64,000 nt of DNA from DATFVA01 sp963745945 (GCA_963745945.1 CAVUZG010000006.1:1-64000); one strand, 5' to 3'. Numbered from the stretch's first letter, positions 17,476 to 26,763 are shown. The notes: generated by a model from the letters alone, not told the origin. Numbers and translations are program-made.

Positions 17476-20102
17476 TACTTTGCATTATTATTTTCTATTA
17501 GTTCCAGGTACCGCTTATTATTGCGCAATGAATCCCACGTTGGATCAAGTTTAAGTACCGCTACTGAAATAGCATCTGTCGGCATGTTAAGCAGCTCTTC
17601 AATTTTATCGAAAGCCAAATCATATTCACCAACCAAAGTATATATCTGCGCGAGATCGTACAAACGGAAAGTTCCCCGCCAGGCTTCTTTTGTAACCGGG
17701 AGCAGTTCGTATCCTTGTTTACCTTCTTTGATTGCATTTTGTTTATCACCTAGTCCGGCATAGCAGATTCCAAGTGAACTATACAATCTTGAATCTTCCG
17801 GATGTTGTTTTATTTTTTCCTGTATCACTTTTATTGCTGCCTTGTAATGCTGATCAGCCTCCGTTTTGTTTTTCAGAAAACCATATGCTTGTGCGATATA
17901 CAAGTCCTCAGGTTTGTAATAATACTGACCATCTGTTTCTCCAAATCCTTTCATTTCCTTAATTGCATCGGGGTAATTGCGTTCTAAAATGTCACAAAGA
18001 AACAAAGTATTTCTGAATAAATCTGAATCCAGCCCGATCTTTTTTCCCTGTGCGGTTTTAATTATTTCCCTGGCTTTTTTAGTATTCCCAGTTTCTCTTA
18101 TAATGGTATTTGCTTTTAAATCATAAGCAGCAACAGCTTCCGGCGCAAGGTAAATTGCTTTATCGATATAGGGATACGCATCTTTATATTTTCTTAACAA
18201 GTCGTAAGTCTCCCCCATAGAAAAAATTATCATATAATCCTGAGGATTTATCTCGTAGGTTTTTTTCAGGTATTCAATTGTCTCCTCCATTTTTCCCTGT
18301 CTTCTTAAAACATAAGCAGTTCCGTTTAATGCATTTAAATTATTGGGGTTCAGGCGCAGAGCCTCATTGTACTGCTCAAGTGCAGAATCGTAATCCAGTA
18401 CTCCGTGATAAAAATAATCTCCCATGGCGGCATGAGCATCGGGCAAATCAGGATTTAACTGCAGAGCTTTTTCCGCGCTTAACTTTGCTCTATCTAAATT
18501 TTCTTTTGTTCGTTCAAAATAAGACCAGAACATGTTGGATCGTACAACCGATAATTGAGCATAAGCCTCTGCAAAATTTTCATCCATCTCTATAGCCTGC
18601 TGAAGTAATTCCAATGCAATTCGGGAATTCTTTTCATTTGTAATATCTTCGGCAAAGTACCTCGCTTTCAGATAAAGATCGTAAGCTTCGGAATCGCTCG
18701 TTATATTGCTTTCTAGAGATTTCTGTTCGGACTTAACGAGCTTCAGGTTCATAGCTTCGGCAACTGTTGATGCTATTTCCGACTGAAGCGTAAAGGCGCT
18801 TGAAAAATCTGCTTCATAAGGTTTTGACCAGATCTGCGTGGCATTATCGAGACTTATTAATTCCGGATTAACTCTTATTCGTTTTTTACCATTTAATTTT
18901 TCCCACTGAACTGTTCCTTCAAGTACGTATTGTACTCCCAGTTCTTTTCCTATTTCCTGCAGTGATTTTTTAGTGTTCTTATATTGCATCGCACTTGCAC
19001 GTGCAATAACTCCGAGTCCCGAAAGTCCTGAAAGTTTACTTGTTATTTCACCGGTTATTCCATCTGCAAAATATTCATCATCAGAAGAACCTAAATTTTG
19101 AAATGGAAGAACAACTATCATCTTTTTTGAATTACTGATTTCATTTTCTTCGGTTGCAGTTCTGTAAAAATAAAACCAGCCGCTAACAAGAAGCAGAAGC
19201 AACAATACTGCAGCAGGCCATATCCATTTTTTATTTTTACCTGCATGGCTTTTATTTGCGACAATTCGTGATTGAGTTGAATGCGAACCTGAATCACCTT
19301 TTAACTTTAAAAGATCTGAATACATTTCGCTAATATTACTGTAACGGTGATCGGGATTTTTCGCAGTAGATTTCTTTATAATCTGATTAAGTTCTTCAGG
19401 TATTCCATTTATTTCAGGCAGTTCATCATTAAGAATCGAATAAATTATTGCCTGTTCATATTCACCCTTAAACGGACCTGATCCTGTAAGCATTTCATGA
19501 ATAATAATTCCGAGCGCCCAGATATCAGTTCTCTGATCAACATTTTCTCCGCGCGTCTGTTCGGGCGACATATAAGCAGCAGTTCCAATTGTTGAACGAA
19601 ACTTTGTTATTCCTCCGGAAGCTTTCGATTTTGCAAGACCAAAATCGACAATCTTTGCTTCACCGAATTTTGTTATCATAATATTTGCAGGCTTCACATC
19701 CCGGTGAATTATTCCGCTTTTATGTGCCCGCTCCAATCCTCCGGAAATCTGCAAAGCAATACTAATCGCTTCATCAAACTCTAATGCACCTCTATTGATT
19801 TTTCTCTTTAATGTTTCCCCTTCATAAAACGCCATTGCAATAAAAAGCTGTCCGTCTTCAGTTTTATTTATATCGTAAATTGTACAAATATTAGGATGAT
19901 CCAGCGAGGAAGCTGATTTAGCTTCACTCATAAATCTTTTTTCTGCTTCTTCATCAGCAAGTAAGTGTGGCGGTAAAAACTTTAACGCAACTATGCGGTC
20001 TAGTTTTTCATCTTTGGCTTTATAAACTACTCCCATTCCCCCACCGCCGGTTTTTTCAATTATGTTATACTGGTTTATTTTCTTTCCGGTCAGATCACTC
20101 AT
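17475..20102 (-). CDS. Ser/Thr kinase with TolB-like domain and TPR repeats (first of the array)
   Basis: 875 aa. Starts MSDLTGKKINQYNIIEKTGGGGMG; K41 of VALK, HRDVKPAN and IVDFGLAKS are present, with activation segment TKFRSTIGTAAYMSPEQ. TM at about 294-311 (WIWPAAVLLLLLLVSGWFYFY), TolB-like module KMIVVLPFQNLG..FADGITGEITSKLSG, then TPRs. It is the first kinase of the run in transcription order, only 27 nt after a small unknown gene, and the most divergent at its N-terminus, so it may represent the founding copy (inference). Confidence 0.92.
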   Translation of the reverse strand: MSDLTGKKINQYNIIEKTGGGGMGVVYKAKDEKLDRIVALKFLPPHLLADEEAEKRFMSEAKSASSLDHPNICTIYDINKTEDGQLFIAMAFYEGETLKRKINRGALEFDEAISIALQISGGLERAHKSGIIHRDVKPANIMITKFGEAKIVDFGLAKSKASGGITKFRSTIGTAAYMSPEQTRGENVDQRTDIWALGIIIHEMLTGSGPFKGEYEQAIIYSILNDELPEINGIPEELNQIIKKSTAKNPDHRYSNISEMYSDLLKLKGDSGSHSTQSRIVANKSHAGKNKKWIWPAAVLLLLLLVSGWFYFYRTATEENEISNSKKMIVVLPFQNLGSSDDEYFADGITGEITSKLSGLSGLGVIARASAMQYKNTKKSLQEIGKELGVQYVLEGTVQWEKLNGKKRIRVNPELISLDNATQIWSKPYEADFSSAFTLQSEIASTVAEAMNLKLVKSEQKSLESNITSDSEAYDLYLKARYFAEDITNEKNSRIALELLQQAIEMDENFAEAYAQLSVVRSNMFWSYFERTKENLDRAKLSAEKALQLNPDLPDAHAAMGDYFYHGVLDYDSALEQYNEALRLNPNNLNALNGTAYVLRRQGKMEETIEYLKKTYEINPQDYMIIFSMGETYDLLRKYKDAYPYIDKAIYLAPEAVAAYDLKANTIIRETGNTKKAREIIKTAQGKKIGLDSDLFRNTLFLCDILERNYPDAIKEMKGFGETDGQYYYKPEDLYIAQAYGFLKNKTEADQHYKAAIKVIQEKIKQHPEDSRLYSSLGICYAGLGDKQNAIKEGKQGYELLPVTKEAWRGTFRLYDLAQIYTLVGEYDLAFDKIEELLNMPTDAISVAVLKLDPTWDSLRNNKRYLELIENNNAK

Positions 20103-20129
20103 TTAAATTGGCTTTCAATTTCTGTCTGA

Positions 20130-20474
20130 TCAATTAATTGATTTATAAGAGAAGTAGAACACTTTATGAATTTTGCTTGTTATAAGATTATTCCCAAATT
20201 CAATACATAGACCAGGAGCAGCAATAATGTCTGTTTTTATTGCGCTTCCTCCCCAGGTACATCCGCGAATATTTATTTTATGAGGAGATAGATTCTGTTT
20301 ATCAAACCATCCACCGGATACCAGATATTCTCCCGAACCGGCTACTTTTATTACATACATAGAGTTTAATGTTTTTAAATAAACATGGTCACCCTTTTCA
20401 AGGCTTTGCTTAAATATAGATAATTGTTTATCACAGCTTTCTGTTATGCTCTTAAGATCAAAACCAATCTGCAT
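20130..20474 (-). CDS. Uncharacterised 114-aa protein
   Basis: No family recognised. The protein has a helical start (residues 1-27) and then a beta-rich, Gly-rich part with VSGGWFD, INIRGCTWGGSAIKTDI and AAPGLCIEFGN, probably one compact globular domain. No signal peptide or TM segment, so cytoplasmic. It lies 50 nt after the ABM-domain gene and 27 nt before the first kinase, suggesting cotranscription with both. Function unknown. Confidence 0.7.
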   Translation of the reverse strand: MQIGFDLKSITESCDKQLSIFKQSLEKGDHVYLKTLNSMYVIKVAGSGEYLVSGGWFDKQNLSPHKINIRGCTWGGSAIKTDIIAAPGLCIEFGNNLITSKIHKVFYFSYKSIN

Positions 20475-20524
20475 AATATTTTCAGAGATTATTTGTAATT
20501 AATTAATAATAGTTTCAATGAATT

Positions 20525-21280
20525 CTAATTAAATCCTTTTCCCGTAACCAGGTTATATTTTTCTACTTTCATATCCTCCGACGTTTTAATATTTGCATCG
20601 TATTCTTTTTCGAGAGACATCTTCCACCTGTAAAATTGTGAGAAAGTATGGGATACTTTATCAACCATTTCATTAAATTTTCCGCTGCTTTCATACTGAT
20701 CGGCATCTTGTTTGCTATCCCAGATTGTCACTGAAATAAATCCATATTGATCCTGAATATTTTGGGTTAAATACGCATACTTGCATCCCGGAGTTGAAAG
20801 CAATGTGGGAATTATTTGATCGGCATATATTTTTTTAAATTCTTCCTCTTTTCCTTCCTGGATTGATAAGGAGACAATCCTCACATACAAACGGGAAGTA
20901 TCAGTGCTGACTGCTTCTTTATCAGTCTGAACCTGTACATTGTATTTTTTAATCACTGGTTCTTCTGTTACCTGTTTATATTCAAGCTCAAGATTTTCAG
21001 ATAACTGAATTTTCCATTCAGAAGAATTTTGAAGATACGGCATTATTTTGCCGAGTAACTCAGAATATATTCCCCCCTTTTCATAGCTTTCAGCTTGTTC
21101 CTGGGTGTCCCATAAAGTCAATGAAATAAATTCAGATTCTTCAGTCCCGTTTTCAATGAGACCCACAAACTTGCACCCGGGCATTTTTTGTAATCTTTCA
21201 ATTACTTCTGTTTTATAAGCATCACGAAAATCATCAATGTACTGGAGTTCTACATTTAATTGAACCAATCGCATAAACAT
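20525..21280 (-). CDS. Tandem ABM-domain (dimeric alpha/beta barrel) protein
   Basis: 251 aa containing two copies of an antibiotic-biosynthesis-monooxygenase-like fold: about 3-95 (LNVELQYIDDFRDAY..MPGCKF..SLTLWDTQEQAESYE) and 128-222 (VSLSIQEGKEEEFKKIY..TPGCKYAY..SVTIWDSKQDADQYE). Such domains normally dimerise; the fusion would make a pseudo-dimer in one chain. No oxygenase substrate can be inferred, and several members are stress or sensing proteins. An AAAGGAG site precedes the ATG. It lies between a STAS gene and the kinase array. Confidence 0.8.
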   Translation of the reverse strand: MFMRLVQLNVELQYIDDFRDAYKTEVIERLQKMPGCKFVGLIENGTEESEFISLTLWDTQEQAESYEKGGIYSELLGKIMPYLQNSSEWKIQLSENLELEYKQVTEEPVIKKYNVQVQTDKEAVSTDTSRLYVRIVSLSIQEGKEEEFKKIYADQIIPTLLSTPGCKYAYLTQNIQDQYGFISVTIWDSKQDADQYESSGKFNEMVDKVSHTFSQFYRWKMSLEKEYDANIKTSEDMKVEKYNLVTGKGFN

Positions 21281-21314
21281 ATAACATCACTCCTTTCGGG
21301 AAATAATTAATGTT

Positions 21315-21645
21315 CTAAAAGCTATTTATCGCTTCTTCTACCGTGCTGTAGTTTTCAAATACCTGGTTAAGCTTCGTACTTGATAATTGTCCTTCAAACT
21401 TGGTAGAGATGTTTGCCAATTTAAGAATTCCCCCATTTTCTCTGACTTTTGTGTAGCTGCTTATTAAAATTCCAATTCCTGAACTATTAAAGGATTTAAT
21501 GTTCCCGAGATCGAGAACAATATTTTTTTTACCCTGGTCTATCAGATTCTGAAGTGTACGTTCCATATGCGGGAATAATGGACCGCCAACCGGGTTAGCC
21601 TTTCAATTCGAGTACAATAACCCCGTTTTTTTCTTTTATATTCAT
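21315..21645 (-). CDS. STAS-domain anti-sigma antagonist-like protein, frameshifted
   Basis: From the ATG at 21645 the frame reads MNIKEKNGVIVLELKG and stops at a TAA near 21597; deleting one base there joins it to NPVGGPLFPHMERTLQNLIDQ and the rest of a normal ~109-aa STAS domain. The Ser region FNSSGIGIL, the usual phosphorylation site in SpoIIAA-like proteins, is intact. Without repair, only an 83-aa N-truncated product from the ATG at 21566 is possible. It lies 23 nt after the SpoIIE-type phosphatase, its expected partner. Sequence error and real lesion are both possible. Confidence 0.75.
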
Positions 21646-21668
21646 TTATTCCTCAAATGTTCAAAACT

Positions 21669-22964
21669 CTATTTTGCACGTTTAATTATTAACATTGTAA
21701 TATCATCTGATTGCAGAGCACCCCTGGTAAATACTTCAACTTCTTTAAATATTGCTTTAATTATATCTTCAGCTTTTAAGTGTAAACTTTTTCTGATGAT
21801 TTCTTCCAGTCTTTCTTCTCCAAATTCATCTTCGTTAGAATTCATTGCTTCAGTTACTCCATCTGAAAAAAGGATAAAAACATCATCCGGAAAAAGTTCC
21901 ACAGAATCTTCATTAAAGTTATAATCGGGCATCATTCCCACTACAATTCCGCCTTCACTCAGGCGAACCACTTTTTTTCCGGGAGAAAAAATATAGGGGT
22001 TATTGTGTCCGGCATTGCAGTATGTAATTTTATGCTCTTTGGTATTAAGTAGAGAATAGAACAACGTTGCATATCTTGTAGGATCAGTGTTGTGATAAAG
22101 AATGTTGTTTGCAAATGAAACTGAATTCTTACATTCATTACCAATAAATGCCTGTCCTCTTAAAGTGGCCTGCAGGTTAGCCATGAGCAAAGCAGCCGGG
22201 ATTCCCTTACCTGATATATCTCCCAGACAGAAAGCAAGTCTCCCGTCATTCAACGGAATGAAATCATAATAATCTCCGCCAACTTCCTTAGCGGGAATAC
22301 TTTTTCCGGCAAATTCATAACCTTCAAAAACAGGAACTTCTCTTGGCAGAAGGTTTTGCTGGATATTCTGTGCAACCCGCATTTCTTCCTGAATGTGCAT
22401 TAATGCCTGCTCCTCCTGATTGAGTCTGGCATTTTCAACAATTTGTGCAGATTGTGCAGCAATAATTGATAACAATCTCTGATCATTGGATGTAAAACCG
22501 GATTCATCACGCTTATTAAATACGGTAATTATTCCCGTCATTTTTCCTTTAAGAGTTAAAGGAACTCCAAGCAAAGACTTAATCGTAATTTGTTCATCTG
22601 CTGAAAGTTTGAAACGATCATCGGTCTTTAGATCTGTAACAAGCAAAGGAGATTTATTTTTAAGCATCCATCCGGTTAGCTGTGCATCAAGCCTGAAAGG
22701 TAGCGAGCTTATAACGGAATCCTGTTTCCTGATCATTGTATGAAAAGGTTTGTTCATGTCCTTTTCATTTAGAAGCATTACTGCTCCCTGTTCAACTCTC
22801 AGATGTTTTACACATTTATGAACTATCAGTTCAACAACCTTTTCAAGTGATTGGGTTGAACTGATGGCGGTGGCTATATCGTTTAGAATAGAAAGTTCTT
22901 CAACTGCAGCGCGAAGACGATTGTTTTCTTCCAGCAGCTGATCTATATTTTTTACTTGATCCAA
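21669..22964 (-). CDS. GAF and SpoIIE-type PP2C phosphatase
   Basis: About 431 aa. A short coiled coil (QVKNIDQLLEENNRLRAAVEEL) is followed by a GAF domain (about 30-180), a helical linker (LNQEEQALMHIQEEMRVAQNIQ), then a PP2C/SpoIIE domain with VGGDYYDF, DISGKGIPAALLMA and FSDGVTEA metal-binding acidic motifs. The family dephosphorylates STAS antagonists, and a STAS gene follows directly. I prefer the TTG start at 22964 because AAAGGA lies 7 nt upstream; the ATG at 23018 would add MCVSVLCPIIKITLKEIL, which does not look like coding start sequence. Probable head of the signalling operon. Confidence 0.9.
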   Translation of the reverse strand: MDQVKNIDQLLEENNRLRAAVEELSILNDIATAISSTQSLEKVVELIVHKCVKHLRVEQGAVMLLNEKDMNKPFHTMIRKQDSVISSLPFRLDAQLTGWMLKNKSPLLVTDLKTDDRFKLSADEQITIKSLLGVPLTLKGKMTGIITVFNKRDESGFTSNDQRLLSIIAAQSAQIVENARLNQEEQALMHIQEEMRVAQNIQQNLLPREVPVFEGYEFAGKSIPAKEVGGDYYDFIPLNDGRLAFCLGDISGKGIPAALLMANLQATLRGQAFIGNECKNSVSFANNILYHNTDPTRYATLFYSLLNTKEHKITYCNAGHNNPYIFSPGKKVVRLSEGGIVVGMMPDYNFNEDSVELFPDDVFILFSDGVTEAMNSNEDEFGEERLEEIIRKSLHLKAEDIIKAIFKEVEVFTRGALQSDDITMLIIKRAK

Positions 22965-23106
22965 CAGTATTTCCTTTAGAGTTATTTTAATAATAGGACA
23001 AAGGACAGACACACACAACGAGAAGAAAGATTGTGGATTTTCTTCTTAAAAAGAGTCTTTATTTAGGAATAAAGGAAGATAGTCAGAATTTTACTTTAGA
23101 TCAAAA

Positions 23107-23664
23107 TTAATATTTCCAGCATTCGGTTATATGGTCATTAACCATTCCGGTAGCCTGCATAAAAGCATAACAGATGGTTGAACCAACAAATTTGAAACCT
23201 CTCTTTTTGAGATCCCTGCTCATATTATCTGAGATTTGAGTTTTAGGCGGTATGTCTTTTAAGGATTTGAATTTATTTTTGATGGGTTTGTTATTTACAA
23301 ACTGCCATATGTATTTGTTAAAACTTCCGAATTCTTTTTGTATCCTGAGAAAGGCTTTTGCATTAGTTCGGGCGGATTCAATTTTTAATCTGTTTCTTAC
23401 TATCCCTTCATCCCTTAAAAGTGAGTTGATTTTTCTTTTACTGTATACTGCAATCTTGACTGGATCAAAACCATCGAATGCTTGCCTGAAGTTCTCACGC
23501 TTTCGCAAAATTGTAATCCAGCTTAAACCTGCCTGGAATCCTTCGAGAATTAGCATCTCAAATAATTTTCTATCATCATGCAATGGAGTTCCCCATTCTT
23601 CATCATGATATTTAATATATAAAGGATCACCAGTGCTCCAGCCGCACCTGTTTTTTTCTTTCAA
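23107..23664 (-). CDS. tag: DNA-3-methyladenine glycosylase I
   Basis: 185 aa, the normal length of the Tag family, which excises 3-methyladenine from alkylated DNA. Visible hallmarks are the N-terminal RCGW..DPLYIKYHDEEWG, the LILEGFQAGLSW core, and the C-terminal zinc-ligand pattern NDHITEC. It has its own promoter region opposite the GH47 gene (74-nt divergent gap) and seems unrelated to the signalling operon. Confidence 0.95.
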   Translation of the reverse strand: MKEKNRCGWSTGDPLYIKYHDEEWGTPLHDDRKLFEMLILEGFQAGLSWITILRKRENFRQAFDGFDPVKIAVYSKRKINSLLRDEGIVRNRLKIESARTNAKAFLRIQKEFGSFNKYIWQFVNNKPIKNKFKSLKDIPPKTQISDNMSRDLKKRGFKFVGSTICYAFMQATGMVNDHITECWKY

Positions 23665-23738
23665 TTAAATTTCTCGTAAATTTTGTTTTTTATTAACTCG
23701 TAGAATTTAATAAATATAATTAAACCTGTATCATATAT

Positions 23739-25094
23739 ATGAACAAAATATTTACTATCCTGCTTGTTCTTTTCACAGCAACTCACATACTTCCACAGGA
23801 TTCTTCAGGAATAATAGATAAAGCAGTACTTGCAGCAACAGTTAAACAGGAATTTCTCCACTCATGGAATGCTTATAAAAAATATGCCTGGGGTTATGAT
23901 GAATTAAAACCATTGAGCAAAACAGGAACCAACTGGTACGGTGAATCATTTTTAATGACTCCCGTTGATGCATTCGATACTATGATTTTAATGGGATTGA
24001 AAGATGAAGCAAACGAAACCAAAGAACTGATACTCAGCAAACTTAATTTCAACAAAGATATCTTTGTTCAGAACTTTGAAATAACCATTAGATTATTTGG
24101 TGGTTTGCTAACAGCATATGAATTTGACGGCGATAAAAGATTTCTTTCTCTCGCGGAAGACCTCGGAAAGAGATTACTGCCTGCATTTAATTCAAAAACC
24201 GGAATGCCGTATGTTTATGTGAATCTGAAAACGGGGGAAACAAAAGATTCAATAAATAATCCTGCAGAAATCGGAACGTTGATGCTTGAATTCGGAACAT
24301 TGAGTAAACTAACCGGCAATCCGGAATATTATAACAAAGCAAAAAATGCAATTGTACAGGTTTACAACAGAAGATCGAAAATTGGTCTGGTCGGAACAAC
24401 AATAAATGTTGAAACAGGTGAATGGCAGAACACTGAAAGCCACATCAGCGGAATGATAGATTCCTATTATGAATATCTGCTTAAAAGCTGGTTGTTGTTT
24501 GGTGATAAAGATTTTAAAGTAATGTATGATTCAAGTATTGCAGCCGTAAATAAATTTTTACCTGATACATCTGATGGAAGATTATGGTATGGCAAAGTTG
24601 ATATGAACACAGGCAAGTTTACAAACACAACTTACGGTGCGCTTGATGCATTTCTTCCGGCAGTTCTTAGTCTTGGCGGACATTTAAAGCAAGCCGAAAA
24701 ATTACAGGAATCTAATTTTTATATGTGGAAATATTTCGGAATAGAACCGGAGGAGTTCAATTATAAAACGATGGAAATAACCTTTCCTAATTATGTGTTG
24801 AGACCAGAGAATATTGAGTCTGCTTACTACTTATTTCATTTCACAAAAGATAAAAAATACCTTGAGATGGGGAAATATATGTTTCAAAGTATAATTGATA
24901 ATTGCAGACTTGATGAAGGTTATACTGCGTTAAAGAGTGTTGTTACAAAAGAAAAAGCAGATAAAATGTATAGTTTCTTTCTTGCTGAAACTCTAAAATA
25001 TCTTTACCTGCTTTTTACGGATAATCAGGCACTGGATTTCAATAGCGTAATTTTTAACACTGAAGCCCATCCATTAAAAATGAATTTTAATTAA
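23739..25094 (+). CDS. Secreted GH47-type alpha-mannosidase
   Basis: 451 aa with a clear signal peptide (MNKIFTILLVLFTATHILPQ). The mature part carries glycoside hydrolase family 47 features: SWNAYKKYAWGYDELKPLSK near the start, SLVDAFDTM-like PVDAFDTMILMG, RLFGGLLTAYE, RPENIESAYYLF and a C-terminal FNTEAHPL matching the FNTEAHP calcium/active-site motif. GH47 enzymes are inverting, calcium-dependent alpha-1,2-mannosidases and are far better known from eukaryotes. Conserved acidic residues are present, so activity is plausible. Confidence 0.9.
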   Translation: MNKIFTILLVLFTATHILPQDSSGIIDKAVLAATVKQEFLHSWNAYKKYAWGYDELKPLSKTGTNWYGESFLMTPVDAFDTMILMGLKDEANETKELILSKLNFNKDIFVQNFEITIRLFGGLLTAYEFDGDKRFLSLAEDLGKRLLPAFNSKTGMPYVYVNLKTGETKDSINNPAEIGTLMLEFGTLSKLTGNPEYYNKAKNAIVQVYNRRSKIGLVGTTINVETGEWQNTESHISGMIDSYYEYLLKSWLLFGDKDFKVMYDSSIAAVNKFLPDTSDGRLWYGKVDMNTGKFTNTTYGALDAFLPAVLSLGGHLKQAEKLQESNFYMWKYFGIEPEEFNYKTMEITFPNYVLRPENIESAYYLFHFTKDKKYLEMGKYMFQSIIDNCRLDEGYTALKSVVTKEKADKMYSFFLAETLKYLYLLFTDNQALDFNSVIFNTEAHPLKMNFN

Positions 25095-25268
25095 TTATAC
25101 TGCCTGTTGAAGCTGAAAAAAATAATGACCCAAATAATACGGCCAGAGTATTATTCCCAATACGGCATTCCAGAATCCCAGGTTTAAGAACCCAATTGAA
25201 AAAAGCCAGCCTATTATCCAGAAGATTCCGCCGGAATCAGAATGTACATTGATTTTTTTATCGCTCAT
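25095..25268 (-). CDS. Small 57-aa membrane protein
   Basis: Starts MSDKKINVHSDSGGIFWIIGW after a GGAGAG ribosome site and ends LGHYFFQLQQAV. Two hydrophobic helices (about 14-32 and 34-50) give a hairpin membrane protein. It is convergent with, and adjacent to, the GH47 gene. Family not recognised beyond resemblance to small two-TM proteins of this group. Confidence 0.75.
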   Translation of the reverse strand: MSDKKINVHSDSGGIFWIIGWLFSIGFLNLGFWNAVLGIILWPYYLGHYFFQLQQAV

Positions 25269-25424
25269 CTTTATCTCTCCGCAAAAATAATTGTAAATAA
25301 CACCAAAAAATTAACCAATCATTTCCGCAGAGACAAGGAAAATTATGGGATTCGCCGATATTTGAACTGAACAAAATTCCATATATGTTTCATTACAATT
25401 TTAATAATAATCCGGGGAGCTTAA

Positions 25425-26681
25425 ATGAAAACGTTCATTACAATTACCGCTTTTCTTTTTATTTCCATTAATATTTTTCCGCAGTTTGAAATTCTTAAAA
25501 AAGTTAAAGAAAAAGTAAAAGAAAAAACAGAACAGAAAGTTAACGAAGGAATCGATAAAGGTGTTGATAAAGCTATGGATCCTGATACTTATAAACAGGA
25601 TTCAACTGCGCAGCAAAACGGGGATACAACTGTAGTAAATGTAAATCAAACAGAGAATACACAAGTAACAGAATTGAAATCATATTCTAAATTCGATTTT
25701 GTTCCCGGTGAACAGGTTCTCTTCTTTGAAGATTTTTCACAGGATAACATTGGTGATTTTCCTGCACTGTGGAACACAAATGGTTCTGCAGAAGTAGTTA
25801 ACACCAATTTATTCCCGGGCAACTGGATGCAGTTCTTAACACGGGATGCAATCTGGACCGATAACCTTTTAGAACTACCGGATAATTATACAATCGAGTT
25901 TGATGTTGTCCCGATAAAAGGTAATGAAGGCGGAATGGGTGGCTACGGATTCAGACTGATGCAGAGCATAAATGCTAAATCTTTTGATCACGGTTCAGTG
26001 CCCGGGAAAGCCGGACTTGAGTTTTACGTTGAGTATTTTGGAAGACCTGGTTATAGAACGTACATAAACAGTGATGAAGGACAGGCACTCGGATTAACTG
26101 GTTCTATAGATAATTCCGGATTATATCAAAAAGAGAATCAAAAATATCATATCTCAATTTGGATTCAGAAATCAAGAGTACGTGTATATCAGAATGAATC
26201 GAAATTGTTTGACTTACCAAAAGCTTTCTCTGTACAGAGTGTAAAAATGGATCGGATAAGATTTGAAGATGGTGCTGCATTGGTTTCAAATATAAGAATA
26301 GCAGTTGGTGCACCTGATATGAGAAGCAAACTTTTAACTGAAGGAAAACTCGTAACCAGAGGAATTCTGTTCGATGTTAATTCAGATAAAATTAAACCTG
26401 AATCTTACGGAACATTAAAAGAGATCGCGAAAGTATTACAGGATAATGTCGATCTAAAAGTTAAAATAGTTGGACATACAGACAGTGATGGTTCTGATGA
26501 ATCGAATCTCGATCTTTCTAAACGCAGAGCTATATCTGTTAAAAGTTCATTAAATACTGAATTCGGAATTGATGGGGCAAGAATGGAAACAGACGGCAAA
26601 GGTGAATCAGAACCAGCAACAGATAATACTACACCTGAAGGAAAAGCCAATAACAGAAGAGTCGAATTTATAAAGCTCTGA
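25425..26681 (+). CDS. OmpA-family outer-membrane/peptidoglycan protein
   Basis: 418 aa: signal peptide (1-19), a charged helical stretch (KKVKEKVKEKTEQKVNEG), a central beta-rich domain resembling a LamG/concanavalin fold (about 105-290, LFFEDFSQDN..ALWNTNG), and an OmpA C-terminal peptidoglycan-binding domain (about 305-418) with KIVGHTDSDGSDESNLDLSKRR and NRRVEF. The family anchors the outer membrane to the cell wall. An independent gene with a strong terminator after it. Confidence 0.9.
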   Translation: MKTFITITAFLFISINIFPQFEILKKVKEKVKEKTEQKVNEGIDKGVDKAMDPDTYKQDSTAQQNGDTTVVNVNQTENTQVTELKSYSKFDFVPGEQVLFFEDFSQDNIGDFPALWNTNGSAEVVNTNLFPGNWMQFLTRDAIWTDNLLELPDNYTIEFDVVPIKGNEGGMGGYGFRLMQSINAKSFDHGSVPGKAGLEFYVEYFGRPGYRTYINSDEGQALGLTGSIDNSGLYQKENQKYHISIWIQKSRVRVYQNESKLFDLPKAFSVQSVKMDRIRFEDGAALVSNIRIAVGAPDMRSKLLTEGKLVTRGILFDVNSDKIKPESYGTLKEIAKVLQDNVDLKVKIVGHTDSDGSDESNLDLSKRRAISVKSSLNTEFGIDGARMETDGKGESEPATDNTTPEGKANNRRVEFIKL

Positions 26682-26707
26682 ACTGACAGTCGATTTGTAT
26701 TTATTTA

Positions 26708-26737
26708 AAAAATGCCGGATTATCTTCCGGCATTTTT
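26708..26737 (+). terminator. Rho-independent terminator after the OmpA-family gene
   Basis: AATGCCGGA-TTATC-TTCCGGCATTTTT: 8-bp GC-rich stem and T run, 27 nt after the stop. A-rich on the other side, so it may also serve the converging gene at 26764. Confidence 0.85.
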
Positions 26738-26763
26738 CTTAAACAAACATTAGGAAAGTGTAC

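Noticed and set aside
20525..21280. ABM protein as an antibiotic-synthesis enzyme
   Set aside because: No biosynthetic genes nearby and the fold is shared by many non-enzymatic proteins.
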